Assembly: GCF_900111165.1 (NCBI RefSeq)
Contig: NZ_FOGH01000023.1
Coordinates: forward strand, 1-43,696
Length of the DNA: 43,696 nt
Source of the DNA: Nitrosomonas sp. Nm51
Lineage (GTDB): Bacteria; Pseudomonadota; Gammaproteobacteria; Burkholderiales; Nitrosomonadaceae
Direction of reading: 5' to 3'
The position numbers and the translations under genes are program-made. Positions 1 to 9,698 of the stretch are shown in pieces; position 1 is the stretch's first letter; every line of letters starts with the position of its first letter. Under the pieces are notes generated by a model. That model made no database searches. It was not told where the DNA came from and worked only from the letters and a program-made list of their open reading frames with translations.

Positions 1-363
1 ACATGTGACAAAAAATACTCTTATAATCAATAAAGTGAGATACGGTGATCAACTGAAATGCTGAATTCTTCGGCTTTTTCGGAACAGAACAAATTCGCCT
101 TGCCAGTAACTGTTTTTCTATTAACAGCTATTGTACAATCTGTTTTTAAAACAGAATTTTTCGCCTCAGATCGCGTTCTATGCGAAAATAATTTCGAAGA
201 CAATTTACGCGCGGTGCAAATTGCCCGTCTCGGCCATCGCAACAGGCCGTTACGGGCTAACTGTGTATGCTTTGTAAAGGAATATAGTTGTACAGCCACT
301 TCTGCATTTTGGCGCAAAAACCTTGTCAAGCACTTTTTTCACTTTTTACGCTGAATAATTACC
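1..363. other. Intergenic region downstream of alaS
   Basis: No convincing gene is seen. Both strands carry open frames of about 100 codons here, but neither has a recognisable domain or a good ribosome binding site. A near-perfect palindrome lies at 139-155 (arms TCTGTTTT and AAAACAGA around one T). A minus-strand TTGACA hexamer sits at 324-329 without a convincing -10 partner. No T-rich hairpin terminator is visible directly after the alaS stop. Confidence 0.5.
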
Positions 364-2955
364 TTAAATTTTTCCTTCCACCCAACCCGCAACACTCTCC
401 AATGCTGCAGGCAACTGATCCGGCTGTGTGCCACCCGCTTGCGCCATGTCCGGCCGCCCGCCGCCTTTGCCGCCGACCTGCTGGGCGACGAAGTTGACGA
501 GTTCGCCGGCTTTGATCTGTTTGGTGAGATCATTGCTGACGCCCGCTATCAGGACGACTTTGTCAACATCAACGGCAGCCAGCACGATGACGCAGGATTT
601 GAGCTTGTCTTTGAGTTTATCCAGTGTCTCGCGCAGCGATTTGGCGTTGGCGCCTTCGAGATTTGCGGTGAGCACTTTGACGCCTTTTATATCACGCGCC
701 TGATCGACAAGATCGATACTTTGGTACCCGGCCAGCTTGGCTTTGAGTTGCGCGAGCTCTTTTTCGGTCTGCTTGACGTTGTCGATAATCTGACCGATTT
801 TTTGGCTGATTTCCTGCGGGCTGGTCTTGAGCGTGTGTGCGATGGCTTGCAGTTGCGCTTCGCGTTGCTGTACGTAGTCGACGGCAGCCATGCCGGTGAC
901 CGCTTCGACGCGGCGGATGCCTGCGGCAATACCGGTCTCGCCAATGATTTTGAAAAAACCGACCTGACCGATTTGCGCGACATGCGTGCCGCCGCATAGC
1001 TCGGTGGAGAAATCGCCCATGCTGATTACGCGCACCACGTCGGCGTATTTCTCGCCGAACAATGCCATCGCACCTTGTTTGACGGCTTCGTCGTATTTCA
1101 TATGACCGGCGGTGACTGGCCAGTTATGGCGGATTTGTTCATTGACCAGCAGTTCGACTTCACGGATTTCGTCGGCGGTCAGCGGAGCATTGTGTGAAAA
1201 ATCGAAACGCAGCCGACTGGCGTCGACCAGCGAGCCTTTTTGCGTTACATGGTTACCAAGCACCTTGCGCAGCGCGGCATGCAGCAGATGCGTAGCGGAG
1301 TGGTTGTTGGCCGTGCTGGCGCGTGTGAGCGGGTTGACACGGGCCTGAACAGAATCCTTGACGACCAGCCGGCCGCTTTGCAGCAGTCCCTTGTGGCCGA
1401 ACACATCGGCCTGGATTTTTTGCGTATCGGTGACCGCAAACGTGCCGTTTGCGGCCATTAATTCGCCGCTGTCGCCGACCTGACCGCCGGATTCGGCATA
1501 GAACGGCGTATGATCCAGCACAATCACCGCCTCATCGCCCGCTTCGATAAAATCGGCCGGCGTGCCTTCCTTGTAGATTGCCAGAATTGTACCTTCGTGC
1601 TGCAGCGCATCGTAGCCATGAAAAACGGTCTGGTCGCCGTTATACGCCAGTCCTTCGGTCATGGTGAATTTGTTGGCCGCACGCGCCTGCTCGCGCTGCC
1701 GCGCCATGGCTTTTTCGAATCCTGCGTTGTCGACGCTGATGCCGCGTTCGCGGGCGATGTCGGCGGTCAGGTCGAGCGGAAAGCCGAAGGTGTCGTACAG
1801 ACGGAACGCCGTTTCACCGTCAAGCACGTTGATTTTTTTACTGAGCGCGCCTTCAAGCACTTGCATGCCGTGTTCTAGGGTTTCGGAAAACCGCTCTTCT
1901 TCCTGCCGCAGAACGCCGGCAACACGCTCTTTTGCTGCGGATAATTCAGGGTAAGCTGCACCCATGACGCTGTTTAGATCGGCAACAAGTTTATAGAAAA
2001 ACGGCTCCTGTTGTCCAAGACGATAACCATGGCGGATAGCGCGGCGGATAATGCGCCGCAATACATAACCGCGGCCTTCGCTGCCGGGGATTACGCCGTC
2101 GGTAATCAAAAACGCGCAGGCGCGGATATGATCGGCGATGACCTTGAGTGAATTGTCTTCAGGATTCTGCGTGGCGGTCTCGCGCGCGGCTGCCTTGATC
2201 AGGCTTTGAAACAGGTCGATGTCATAATTGCTGTGCACTTGCTGCATCACAGCGGAAATCCGCTCCAGTCCCATGCCGGTGTCGACCGACGGTTTAGGCA
2301 GGGGGTGCAGTTTTCCGCCGCTGTCACGGTTATATTGCATGAATACCAGATTCCAGATCTCGATGTAACGGTCGCCTTCCGCATCGGCAGAACCGGGCGG
2401 TCCGCCAGCGACGTCGGGACCGTGATCGTAAAAGATTTCGGAACAGGGGCCGCAGGGGCCTGTATCGCCCATCTGCCAGAAGTTGTCCAAGGTATTGATG
2501 CGTACGAACCGCCCGGGATTCACGCCGATTTCATTCAGCCAGATATCTGCGGCCTCGTCGTCTTCGGCGTAGACAGTGACCCAGAGTTTTTCCTGCGGGA
2601 TGTTAAGCGTGCCGGTCAGAAATTCCCAGGCGAATTGAATCGCGTTGCGCTTGAAATAATCGCCGAAGCTGAAGTTACCGAGCATTTCAAAGAAGGTATG
2701 ATGCCGAGCCGTGTAACCGACATTTTCCAGATCGTTGTGTTTGCCGCCGGCGCGTACGCAGCGCTGCGAACTGGCGGCGCGCGTGTAGCTTCTCTGATCC
2801 TGGCCCAGAAATACATCCTTGAACTGCACCATGCCCGCATTGGCGAACAGCAGTGTCGGATCGTTAGCGGGTACCAGAGGGCTGGAAGCAACAATGGTGT
2901 GACCATGCGCTTCAAAAAAACCCAGAAATTTTTGTCGTATTTCGCTGCTTTTCAT
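364..2955 (-). CDS. alaS: Alanine--tRNA ligase
   Basis: Cytoplasmic class II aminoacyl-tRNA synthetase that charges tRNA-Ala and clears mischarged Ser/Gly-tRNA. With the start chosen here it is 863 residues, normal for the family. The N-terminus opens with the conserved [15 protein letters not shown], followed by the class II catalytic core. The editing domain carries HSATH near residue 552 and CGGTH near 654-658, which together form the zinc site. The C-terminal DHHA1 domain ends with a [15 protein letters not shown] signature. An ATG three codons upstream (2964) is the alternative start, but family conservation begins at 2955; neither has a clear Shine-Dalgarno. It is the last gene of recA-recX-OB-fold-alaS and follows the OB-fold gene by only a few bases, so it is probably cotranscribed. 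Confidence 0.97.
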   Translation of the reverse strand: MKSSEIRQKFLGFFEAHGHTIVASSPLVPANDPTLLFANAGMVQFKDVFLGQDQRSYTRAASSQRCVRAGGKHNDLENVGYTARHHTFFEMLGNFSFGDYFKRNAIQFAWEFLTGTLNIPQEKLWVTVYAEDDEAADIWLNEIGVNPGRFVRINTLDNFWQMGDTGPCGPCSEIFYDHGPDVAGGPPGSADAEGDRYIEIWNLVFMQYNRDSGGKLHPLPKPSVDTGMGLERISAVMQQVHSNYDIDLFQSLIKAAARETATQNPEDNSLKVIADHIRACAFLITDGVIPGSEGRGYVLRRIIRRAIRHGYRLGQQEPFFYKLVADLNSVMGAAYPELSAAKERVAGVLRQEEERFSETLEHGMQVLEGALSKKINVLDGETAFRLYDTFGFPLDLTADIARERGISVDNAGFEKAMARQREQARAANKFTMTEGLAYNGDQTVFHGYDALQHEGTILAIYKEGTPADFIEAGDEAVIVLDHTPFYAESGGQVGDSGELMAANGTFAVTDTQKIQADVFGHKGLLQSGRLVVKDSVQARVNPLTRASTANNHSATHLLHAALRKVLGNHVTQKGSLVDASRLRFDFSHNAPLTADEIREVELLVNEQIRHNWPVTAGHMKYDEAVKQGAMALFGEKYADVVRVISMGDFSTELCGGTHVAQIGQVGFFKIIGETGIAAGIRRVEAVTGMAAVDYVQQREAQLQAIAHTLKTSPQEISQKIGQIIDNVKQTEKELAQLKAKLAGYQSIDLVDQARDIKGVKVLTANLEGANAKSLRETLDKLKDKLKSCVIVLAAVDVDKVVLIAGVSNDLTKQIKAGELVNFVAQQVGGKGGGRPDMAQAGGTQPDQLPAALESVAGWVEGKI

Positions 2956-2966
2956 CGGTAGCATAA

Positions 2967-3317
2967 TTATTCATATCGTTGCAATTCCACAACTGTCGTG
3001 CCCAGTGCCTCGCCTTTGATAATTGCAAGGTTATCGATGCGCACGCGCACCGTGATTGTTATGCCCATTTCAGGCAGGTTGTCGCCCGTGAGTATGATAA
3101 TTTCACCGGTGCCGTCTTCCAGCACATAAGCTTTTAAATCGATGACGGGAATGCGCGTCGGGTCCTTGGTGACGCCTCTGAGCGTGACCGTTCTGCCGTC
3201 AAAGCTGGCCGGCGAAGCGTTGACCTCATGGATCGCCGTGATGCTGCCGGCATGCGCTGGCGCGCTCAATAGCAGCAGAAATAATCCGATTGTGATTACA
3301 GGAGTCATCAATTTCAT
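2967..3317 (-). CDS. Small exported OB-fold protein
   Basis: A 116-residue protein with a typical signal peptide: Lys near the N-terminus, a hydrophobic stretch at about residues 8-19, and a probable cleavage site after APAHA (about residue 23). The mature part ([20 protein letters not shown] and onward, with [18 protein letters not shown]) looks like a small five-stranded OB fold of the kind found in short periplasmic proteins. I do not recognise a specific function; ligand or nucleic-acid binding would be a guess. The ATG overlaps the recX stop (ATGA), and alaS follows immediately, so it lies inside the recA-recX-alaS transcription unit. Whether it has any role connected with DNA repair is unknown; cotranscription alone does not show it. 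Confidence 0.8.
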   Translation of the reverse strand: MKLMTPVITIGLFLLLLSAPAHAGSITAIHEVNASPASFDGRTVTLRGVTKDPTRIPVIDLKAYVLEDGTGEIIILTGDNLPEMGITITVRVRIDNLAIIKGEALGTTVVELQRYE

Positions 3318-3778
3318 TGTGCATCCTTTTCAGCCTGTAGCAATACCGTGCGGATAATGTCCGGCGAAAAACCCCGGTTCGTCAGAAAGCGCATCTGCCT
3401 GCCGCGTTCTTTAATGTCGGCGGGCGGTGTGCCGAACTTTTTTTGCCAGATTTGTCTGGCGGTTTCGAGATCGGTTTCTTGAAGATCCGGCAGCAAGCTG
3501 GCAATGTGTGCCGCATCGACGCCTTTTTCTTTGAGTTCGCGCACAATTCGCCGACTGCCGAAACGAGGGCGGCGCACTCGGCTGGTTTGTTCGGCAAAAC
3601 GCCCGGTGGACAGGTAGCCCTGCCGTTCAAGCTGATCGAGCAATTCGGACAGCGCCTGCGGCGACTGTTCGTAGGCAGACAGCTTTTTCTCCAGTTCACG
3701 CCGGGAATATTCGCGCCTTGCCAGGTAGCGCAGTGCACGTGTTTCAAGCTTCGGTGTGTTGCTGTCCGGCGCGATCAT
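3314..3778 (-). CDS. recX: Regulatory protein RecX
   Basis: A 154-residue, charged, helical protein of the RecX family, which binds RecA filaments and limits recombinase activity. Family features include the N-terminal ALRYLARREYSRRELEKKL segment, then LDQLERQGYLSTGRFAEQ, and the repeated three-helix units that follow. The C-terminus (RFLTNRGFSPDIIRTVL) is the usual last repeat. Its ATG overlaps the recA stop as TAATG, so translation is likely coupled to recA and RecX would be made at a lower, dependent level. It overlaps the next gene by four bases (ATGA). Length and placement are as expected. Confidence 0.95.
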   Translation of the reverse strand: MIAPDSNTPKLETRALRYLARREYSRRELEKKLSAYEQSPQALSELLDQLERQGYLSTGRFAEQTSRVRRPRFGSRRIVRELKEKGVDAAHIASLLPDLQETDLETARQIWQKKFGTPPADIKERGRQMRFLTNRGFSPDIIRTVLLQAEKDAQ

Positions 3779-4809
3779 TACTCTGCGTCTTTGGGTATCT
3801 GAGGCGAGCTGCCGGGATTGAAAATGCCGATCGCCTCGCGGATTTTCTGTTCGACTTCCTGTGCGATTTCGTGGTGCTCCTTGAGGTATTCGCGCACGTT
3901 GTCTTTACCCTGGCCGATTTTGTCGCCTTTGTATGAATACCAGGCGCCTGCCTTGTCAACTAATTTATGCTGCACCCCCAGTTCGATGATTTCGCTTTCG
4001 CGGGAAATTCCTTCACCGTAGAGAATATCGAATTCGGCCTGTTTGAAAGGCGGGGCAACCTTGTTTTTGACCACCTTCACGCGCGTCTCGTTACCGATAG
4101 TTTCCTCGCCTTTTTTGATAGCGCCGGTGCGGCGGATTTCGAGCCGGACGGATGCATAGAATTTCAGTGCGTTGCCACCGGTCGTGGTCTCGGGGTTGCC
4201 GAAGATAACGCCGATTTTCATGCGTATCTGGTTGATGAAAATTACCATGGTGTTGCTGCGTTTGATGTTTGCGGTCAGTTTTCTGAGCGCCTGAGACATC
4301 AGCCTGGCCTGCAAACCCATTTGCGGATCGCCCATTTCACCCTCGATTTCAGCGCGGGGCGTGAGTGCGGCGACAGAGTCAATGACGACGATATCGATTG
4401 AACTTGAACGAACCAGCATATCCGCAATTTCCAGCGCCTGCTCGCCATTGTCCGGTTGCGAGATCAGAAGCTCCTGCACGTTGACGCCGATTTTTCTTGC
4501 ATACTGCGGATCCAGCGCATGTTCCGCATCGATGAAAGCCGCTGTTCCACCGAGTTTCTGCATTTCGGCAATTACCTGCAGGGTGAGCGTTGTTTTGCCA
4601 GACGATTCCGGACCATATATTTCTATCACGCGGCCGCGCGGCAAGCCGCCAACGCCCAGGGCGATATCAAGGCTCAGCGAGCCGGTGGACACCACCTGGA
4701 TATCATTGGCAACATCGTTGTCGCCCATGCGCATGATCGAGCCTTTGCCAAACTGTTTTTCAATCTGGGACAACGCTGCGGCGAGCGCTTTGCTTCTGTT
4801 TTCGTCCAT
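3778..4809 (-). CDS. recA: Recombinase RecA
   Basis: A 343-residue RecA: DNA-dependent ATPase that forms filaments on single-stranded DNA for homologous recombination and SOS induction. Seen directly: the N-terminal [20 protein letters not shown] segment, Walker A GPESSGKT at about residues 65-72, Walker B followed by [12 protein letters not shown], the DNA-binding loop 1 region [19 protein letters not shown], and loop 2 near [15 protein letters not shown]. The C-terminal tail is acidic, as usual. The ATG has a good Shine-Dalgarno (CAGGA, about seven bases upstream). It heads the minus-strand recA-recX-OB-fold-alaS unit and is divergent from adk. No LexA box of the form CTGT-N8-ACAG was found upstream. 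Confidence 0.99.
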   Translation of the reverse strand: MDENRSKALAAALSQIEKQFGKGSIMRMGDNDVANDIQVVSTGSLSLDIALGVGGLPRGRVIEIYGPESSGKTTLTLQVIAEMQKLGGTAAFIDAEHALDPQYARKIGVNVQELLISQPDNGEQALEIADMLVRSSSIDIVVIDSVAALTPRAEIEGEMGDPQMGLQARLMSQALRKLTANIKRSNTMVIFINQIRMKIGVIFGNPETTTGGNALKFYASVRLEIRRTGAIKKGEETIGNETRVKVVKNKVAPPFKQAEFDILYGEGISRESEIIELGVQHKLVDKAGAWYSYKGDKIGQGKDNVREYLKEHHEIAQEVEQKIREAIGIFNPGSSPQIPKDAE

Positions 4810-4834
4810 GTTTTTTCCTGTAATGAATCGGCAA

Positions 4835-4840
4835 ATTATC
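4835..4840 (-). promoter_or_regulatory. Candidate -10 element for recA
   Basis: On the minus strand the hexamer reads GATAAT, 25 bases upstream of the recA ATG and just before its AGGA ribosome binding site. Upstream at suitable spacing there is only a weak -35 resemblance. A candidate from sequence only. Confidence 0.3.
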
Positions 4841-4945
4841 GCATACTCAAGTCTGCCTGTTGAAGCCTGTTGTTTGCGAGCTGCTTTTATTTAATTTTTT
4901 TGATCCTAAAATAAAACAAGTCTCGAGTATCTTGCCAGCCTAAGC

Positions 4946-4951
4946 TATAAT
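4946..4951 (+). promoter_or_regulatory. Candidate -10 element for adk
   Basis: A consensus TATAAT on the plus strand, about 115 bases upstream of adk in the recA/adk divergent gap. The matching -35 position (4923-4928, TCGAGT) is weak. If used, adk has a leader of roughly 110 bases. Confidence 0.35.
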
Positions 4952-5037
4952 GTCGACCGGATATTTTTGCGACAGCGTGTTGCGTTTGCCTTTTAGCCGT
5001 CGATGATACGCATTTATCGCAGAACATACTGTATTGA

Positions 5038-5721
<684 letters not shown>

Positions 5722-5898
5722 CTGCCGCACGCCTGACATCATTGTTTTATCGCATCGCTTTCAGGAAACAGCACTGCAACATTATACGAGTCATAGCGGT
5801 TGCATAAGACTTTTGTATATCTGTATTTTAATTAAAGGATTGAGTCTTTTGACAGTAGGGTTTTGCTTACGAGTTGATCAATCAGGAGAAATAGAGTT

Positions 5899-7158
5899 AT
5901 GTCCATAAAAAATGCATTTTATGCCCAATCAGGTGGCGTGACTGCTGTGATTAATGCTTCGGCAGCCGGCGTCATTGAAACTGCGCGCCAGCATTCCAAT
6001 AAAATCGGTAATGTCTATGCGGGCCGCAACGGCATTATCGGTGCACTGACCGAAGACTTGATCGATACCAGCATCGATTCGGCAGAGGCTATTGCAGCGC
6101 TGCGCCACACGCCATCGGGCGGGTTTGGTTCATGCAGGTACAAGCTGAAAAGCATTGAACAGAACCGCCGTGAGTATGAGCGTTTGATCGAAGTGTTCAA
6201 GGCACATAATATCGGGTACTTTTTTTATAACGGTGGCGGTGATTCTGCTGACACCTGTCTCAAGGTATCTCAAATTTCCGATACGCTGGGTTATCCGATT
6301 CAGGCGATTCATGTGCCGAAAACCGTTGATAACGATTTGCCGATTACCGACTGTTGTCCGGGCTTTGGTTCAGTTGCCAAATATATTGCAGTATCCACGC
6401 GTGAAGCCAGTTTTGATGTGGCCAGCATGGCCAAAACCTCCACCAAGGTTTTTGTGCTGGAAGTAATGGGGCGTCATGCCGGCTGGATTGCAGCGGCGGG
6501 CGGTCTGGCATCGAGCAAGGATTGCGAGATTCCGATTGTGATTCTGTTTCCGGAAATACCATTTGATAAAGCGAAGTTTCTTGCCAAGGTCGGCAGTTAT
6601 GTCGAGGAATACGGCTACTGCTCTGTAGTCGTGTCTGAAGGCGTTAAGGGTGATGATGGTAAATTCCTGTCCGATCAGGGGTTGCGGGATGCTTTCGGCC
6701 ATGCGCAACTGGGTGGTGTTGCACCGGTTGTGGCCAATATCATTAAAGATGGTCTGGGACTGAAATATCACTGGGGCGTGGCTGATTATCTGCAGCGCGC
6801 TGCCCGTCATGTCGCATCAAAAACCGACGTCGAACAGGCTTATGCAGTGGGCAAAGCGGCCGTTGAGTACGCGATCGCCGGTCATAACTCTGTGATGCCG
6901 ACAATTGAACGCGTTTCCAACTCACCTTATAGCTGGAAAGTTGGCATGGCGGAACTTGCAAATGTCGCAAATGTTGAAAAAATGATGCCGGCTGAATATA
7001 TCAGTGAAGACGGCTTCGGTATTAGCGAAGCTTGTCGCGAGTATCTTTTACCGCTTATAGAAGGCGAGGATTATCCGCCGTATAAAAACGGTCTGCCGGA
7101 TTATGTGCGACTAAAAAATGTGGCGGTTGAAAAGAAACTGGAAGGATTTGAAATCTAG
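5899..7158 (+). CDS. pfp: Pyrophosphate-dependent 6-phosphofructokinase
   Basis: A 419-residue phosphofructokinase of the PPi-dependent type, catalysing the reversible fructose-6-phosphate + PPi to fructose-1,6-bisphosphate + Pi step in the cytoplasm. Visible motifs: N-terminal AQSGGVTAVINAS, GRNGI near residue 42, GGGDSADT at about 112-119, and PKTVDND at 140-146 with the catalytic Asp at about 144. Lys141, where ATP enzymes have Gly (PGTIDND), and Asp115, where ATP enzymes have Gly, both point to PPi rather than ATP as phosphoryl donor. EVMGRHAGWIAAAGG follows. The start has AGGAG at 5883-5887. It lies directly upstream of hppA, which makes or consumes the same PPi pool. Substrate range, including sedoheptulose-7-phosphate as reported for methanotroph relatives, cannot be read from sequence. 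Confidence 0.93.
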   Translation: MSIKNAFYAQSGGVTAVINASAAGVIETARQHSNKIGNVYAGRNGIIGALTEDLIDTSIDSAEAIAALRHTPSGGFGSCRYKLKSIEQNRREYERLIEVFKAHNIGYFFYNGGGDSADTCLKVSQISDTLGYPIQAIHVPKTVDNDLPITDCCPGFGSVAKYIAVSTREASFDVASMAKTSTKVFVLEVMGRHAGWIAAAGGLASSKDCEIPIVILFPEIPFDKAKFLAKVGSYVEEYGYCSVVVSEGVKGDDGKFLSDQGLRDAFGHAQLGGVAPVVANIIKDGLGLKYHWGVADYLQRAARHVASKTDVEQAYAVGKAAVEYAIAGHNSVMPTIERVSNSPYSWKVGMAELANVANVEKMMPAEYISEDGFGISEACREYLLPLIEGEDYPPYKNGLPDYVRLKNVAVEKKLEGFEI

Positions 7159-7165
7159 GCAGCTG

Positions 7166-7211
7166 AAAAGATGCATATAAACAACAAGTGCATATAAAAT
7201 ATGCGTCTTTT
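7166..7211 (+). terminator. Hairpin between pfp and hppA
   Basis: Arms 7166-7178 and 7199-7211 pair over 13 positions with one G-U wobble (AAAAGATGCATAT against ATATGCGTCTTTT), starting eight bases after the pfp stop. The loop repeats TGCATATAAA. It is AT-rich with only a short terminal T run, so it may be a weak terminator or an mRNA-stability element tuning pfp against hppA. Confidence 0.4.
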
Positions 7212-7307
7212 GTGCCAAGATCTTGGACAAGTATTTAATTATGTGGAATTATTGGGCCGAAATTCTACGTATGATTTTGGATGGTCTGACTTTAAGTGGA
7301 GTTCTTT

Positions 7308-9365
7308 ATGTCTAACGGTTTAATTATCGCAATTGGTAGTGGGATTCTAGCCCTGATATACAGTGGTATATGGATCAGGGGGATTTACGCCCAGTCTACC
7401 GGTAATTCACGCATGCAGGAAATTGCCTCTGCAATACAGGAAGGTGCTTCAGCGTACCTCAATCGTCAATATACAACCATCGGTATTGTAGGGTTGATTC
7501 TGTTTTTGGCTATCGGCCTGGTATTGACATGGGATACCGCGGTCGGCTTCGCGCTCGGTGCAGTTTTATCCGGGGCGGCTGGATATCTCGGAATGAATGT
7601 TTCCGTTCAATCCAACGTGCGCACTGCGGAAGCGGCCCGTACCGGTTTAAATGAGGCACTTGCAATCGCATTTCGTGGTGGTGCAGTCACGGGCATGCTG
7701 GTTGTTGGTCTGGGTCTGCTGGGAGTTGCAGGTTACAGTGCCTGGCTGTTTAACGGTGCGGAAGCTGACACTCCGGTCAGTGAAGTGATTAAACCTTTAA
7801 TTGGTTTTGCTTTTGGCGGCTCGCTGATTTCTATTTTTGCACGTCTGGGTGGCGGTATTTTTACCAAAGGTGCTGACGTTGGCGCGGATCTGGTCGGTAA
7901 GGTTGAAGCCGGCATTCCGGAAGATGATCCACGTAATCCCGCAGTGATTGCCGATAACGTCGGTGATAATGTTGGGGATTGCGCGGGTATGGCTGCTGAC
8001 TTGTTTGAAACCTATGCGGTAACGATTATCGCGACCATGCTGCTAGGCGCATTACTCTTTCTCAATAACGATATGAACGCTGTAGTTTATCCGCTGATGC
8101 TGGGTGCGGCTTCAATCGTTGCATCAATTATCGGCTGTTACTACGTCAAAATGCAGGAGGGCGGAACAATCATGAAAGCATTGTACCGCGGACTTATTGT
8201 TGCCGGTGGTATTGCGTTGCTCGCTTATTTGCCCGTAACCGTCTGGTTTATGGCGGATATGTCACTTGAAGTCTCAGGTGTTGAGGTTGCCGGCGGCGCG
8301 CTGGTAATGCGTGTTTATCTGGCTGCTGCGATTGGCTTGCTGTTGACGGGTGCAATGGTCGTGATTACCGAATATTACACATCAACTGATTATCCTCCAG
8401 TACAGCATATCGCTGAAGCTTCTACCACCGGGCACGCTACCAATATTATTGCCGGCCTGGGCGTTTCCATGCGCGCGACCGCAGCACCGGTTTTGGCAGT
8501 CTGCCTGAGCATTCTGATGGCTTACTCGCTGGCCGGCTTATATGGCATTGCCATTGCCGCGACAGCAATGTTGTCAATGACGGGTATTATCGTTGCGCTA
8601 GATGCTTACGGACCGATTACCGATAACGCAGGCGGTATAGCGGAAATGGCGGAAATGCCTGAGTCCGTGCGCGCAGTTACCGATCCGCTCGATGCCGTCG
8701 GCAACACTACGAAAGCAGTGACCAAAGGCTATGCAATCGGTTCAGCCGGTCTCGCAGCACTGGTATTATTTGCAGATTATACGCATGGACTGGAGAGCGC
8801 GGGCCATATGTTGACGTTTGATTTGTCCAATCACATGGTCATCATCGGTTTGTTTATCGGTGGTTTGATTCCCTATCTGTTTGGCGCCATGTCGATGGAG
8901 GCGGTTGGGCGCGCTGCCAGTTCGGTGGTCATTGAAGTGCGCCGCCAGTTCAACGAGATTGACGGAATTATGGATGGCACGGCCAGACCCGATTATTCAC
9001 GTGCGGTCGACATGTTGACCAAGGCGGCCATCAAGGAAATGATGATACCGTCATTACTGCCAGTGTTGGCCCCTTTACTGGTGGGCGTTTTGCTTGGGCC
9101 TCAGGCGCTTGGTGGTGTACTGATGGGTTCTATTGTGACCGGTTTGTTTGTGGCAATTTCCATGACAGCTGGCGGTGGTGCCTGGGACAATGCCAAGAAG
9201 CATATCGAAGACGGTAATTTTGGCGGCAAGAACAGCGAAGCGCATAAAGCTTCTGTTACAGGTGATACTGTGGGCGATCCGTACAAGGATACTGCCGGTC
9301 CGGCAATTAACCCATTGATCAAAATTATCAATATTGTGGCATTGATGATTATTCCGCTGCTATAA
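7308..9365 (+). CDS. hppA: K+-independent H+-translocating membrane pyrophosphatase
   Basis: A 685-residue polytopic inner-membrane enzyme that hydrolyses PPi and pumps H+ outward, or makes PPi from the gradient. Core motifs are present: [51 protein letters not shown], and a C-terminal [19 protein letters not shown]. The K+-dependence determinant reads [17 protein letters not shown]; Lys in place of Ala, with the downstream Thr, marks the K+-independent H+-pumping class. The start is placed at ATG 7308, six bases after GGAG; a GTG at 7296 would add four residues and overlap that ribosome binding site. It follows pfp by about 150 bases and ends at a strong terminator. The pairing suggests PPi is treated as an energy currency. 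Confidence 0.97.
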   Translation: MSNGLIIAIGSGILALIYSGIWIRGIYAQSTGNSRMQEIASAIQEGASAYLNRQYTTIGIVGLILFLAIGLVLTWDTAVGFALGAVLSGAAGYLGMNVSVQSNVRTAEAARTGLNEALAIAFRGGAVTGMLVVGLGLLGVAGYSAWLFNGAEADTPVSEVIKPLIGFAFGGSLISIFARLGGGIFTKGADVGADLVGKVEAGIPEDDPRNPAVIADNVGDNVGDCAGMAADLFETYAVTIIATMLLGALLFLNNDMNAVVYPLMLGAASIVASIIGCYYVKMQEGGTIMKALYRGLIVAGGIALLAYLPVTVWFMADMSLEVSGVEVAGGALVMRVYLAAAIGLLLTGAMVVITEYYTSTDYPPVQHIAEASTTGHATNIIAGLGVSMRATAAPVLAVCLSILMAYSLAGLYGIAIAATAMLSMTGIIVALDAYGPITDNAGGIAEMAEMPESVRAVTDPLDAVGNTTKAVTKGYAIGSAGLAALVLFADYTHGLESAGHMLTFDLSNHMVIIGLFIGGLIPYLFGAMSMEAVGRAASSVVIEVRRQFNEIDGIMDGTARPDYSRAVDMLTKAAIKEMMIPSLLPVLAPLLVGVLLGPQALGGVLMGSIVTGLFVAISMTAGGGAWDNAKKHIEDGNFGGKNSEAHKASVTGDTVGDPYKDTAGPAINPLIKIINIVALMIIPLL

Positions 9366-9372
9366 TGATCTT

Positions 9373-9427
9373 CTGGCAAGTATAAAAAAAGCACGCCGCC
9401 ACGGCGTGCTTTTTTTATACTTGCCAG
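9373..9427. terminator. Strong bidirectional terminator after hppA
   Basis: A perfect 26-bp inverted repeat: arms 9373-9398 and 9402-9427 around a 3-base loop, with a GCACGCCG core flanked by A7 on one side and T7 on the other. It begins eight bases after the hppA stop and can terminate transcription from both directions, hppA on plus and ntrX on minus. The arms are unusually long for an intrinsic terminator. Confidence 0.93.
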
Positions 9428-9698
9428 GATAAAATTCTGTAACGGGTTGATTCATTAACCTGAATACTGCGCCAGTACGCTAGATCCTGGTCTGTAATTA
9501 TGATGCCTATTGGTTCTCATGGACTCTAACGAAATACAGTTTGTACCCGCGGATCCACTTGCTGGCTTTTAACTTTCTCTACCTTGAATTGAGAACGTAC
9601 ATGCTTCCTATGCCGCAGAATAGCGGCGTCTCCAACTGCACGCTCAATTCAAAAAACAGTTCAGCGTTTAAACTCCAGCAGCTAATGCGATATCCAGG
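9428..9698. other. Intergenic stretch with a nested inverted repeat
   Basis: The remainder of the hppA/ntrX gap holds no gene I can support. It contains an inverted repeat TTGAATTGAG (9585-9594) and CTCAATTCAA (9644-9653), enclosing a smaller hairpin GCCGC (9613-9617) and GCGGC (9624-9628). This could be a structured RNA or a decayed element; see findings. Confidence 0.5.

Noticed and set aside
27..354. Open frames of about 100 codons on both strands left of alaS
   Set aside because: They overlap each other, have no good ribosome binding site and no recognisable domain; the translations look like non-coding sequence.
439..999. A 186-codon plus-strand frame inside alaS
   Set aside because: It lies wholly antisense to a clearly conserved alaS and shows no domain.
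2206..2961. A 251-codon plus-strand frame inside alaS
   Set aside because: Antisense shadow of the highly conserved AlaRS catalytic domain.
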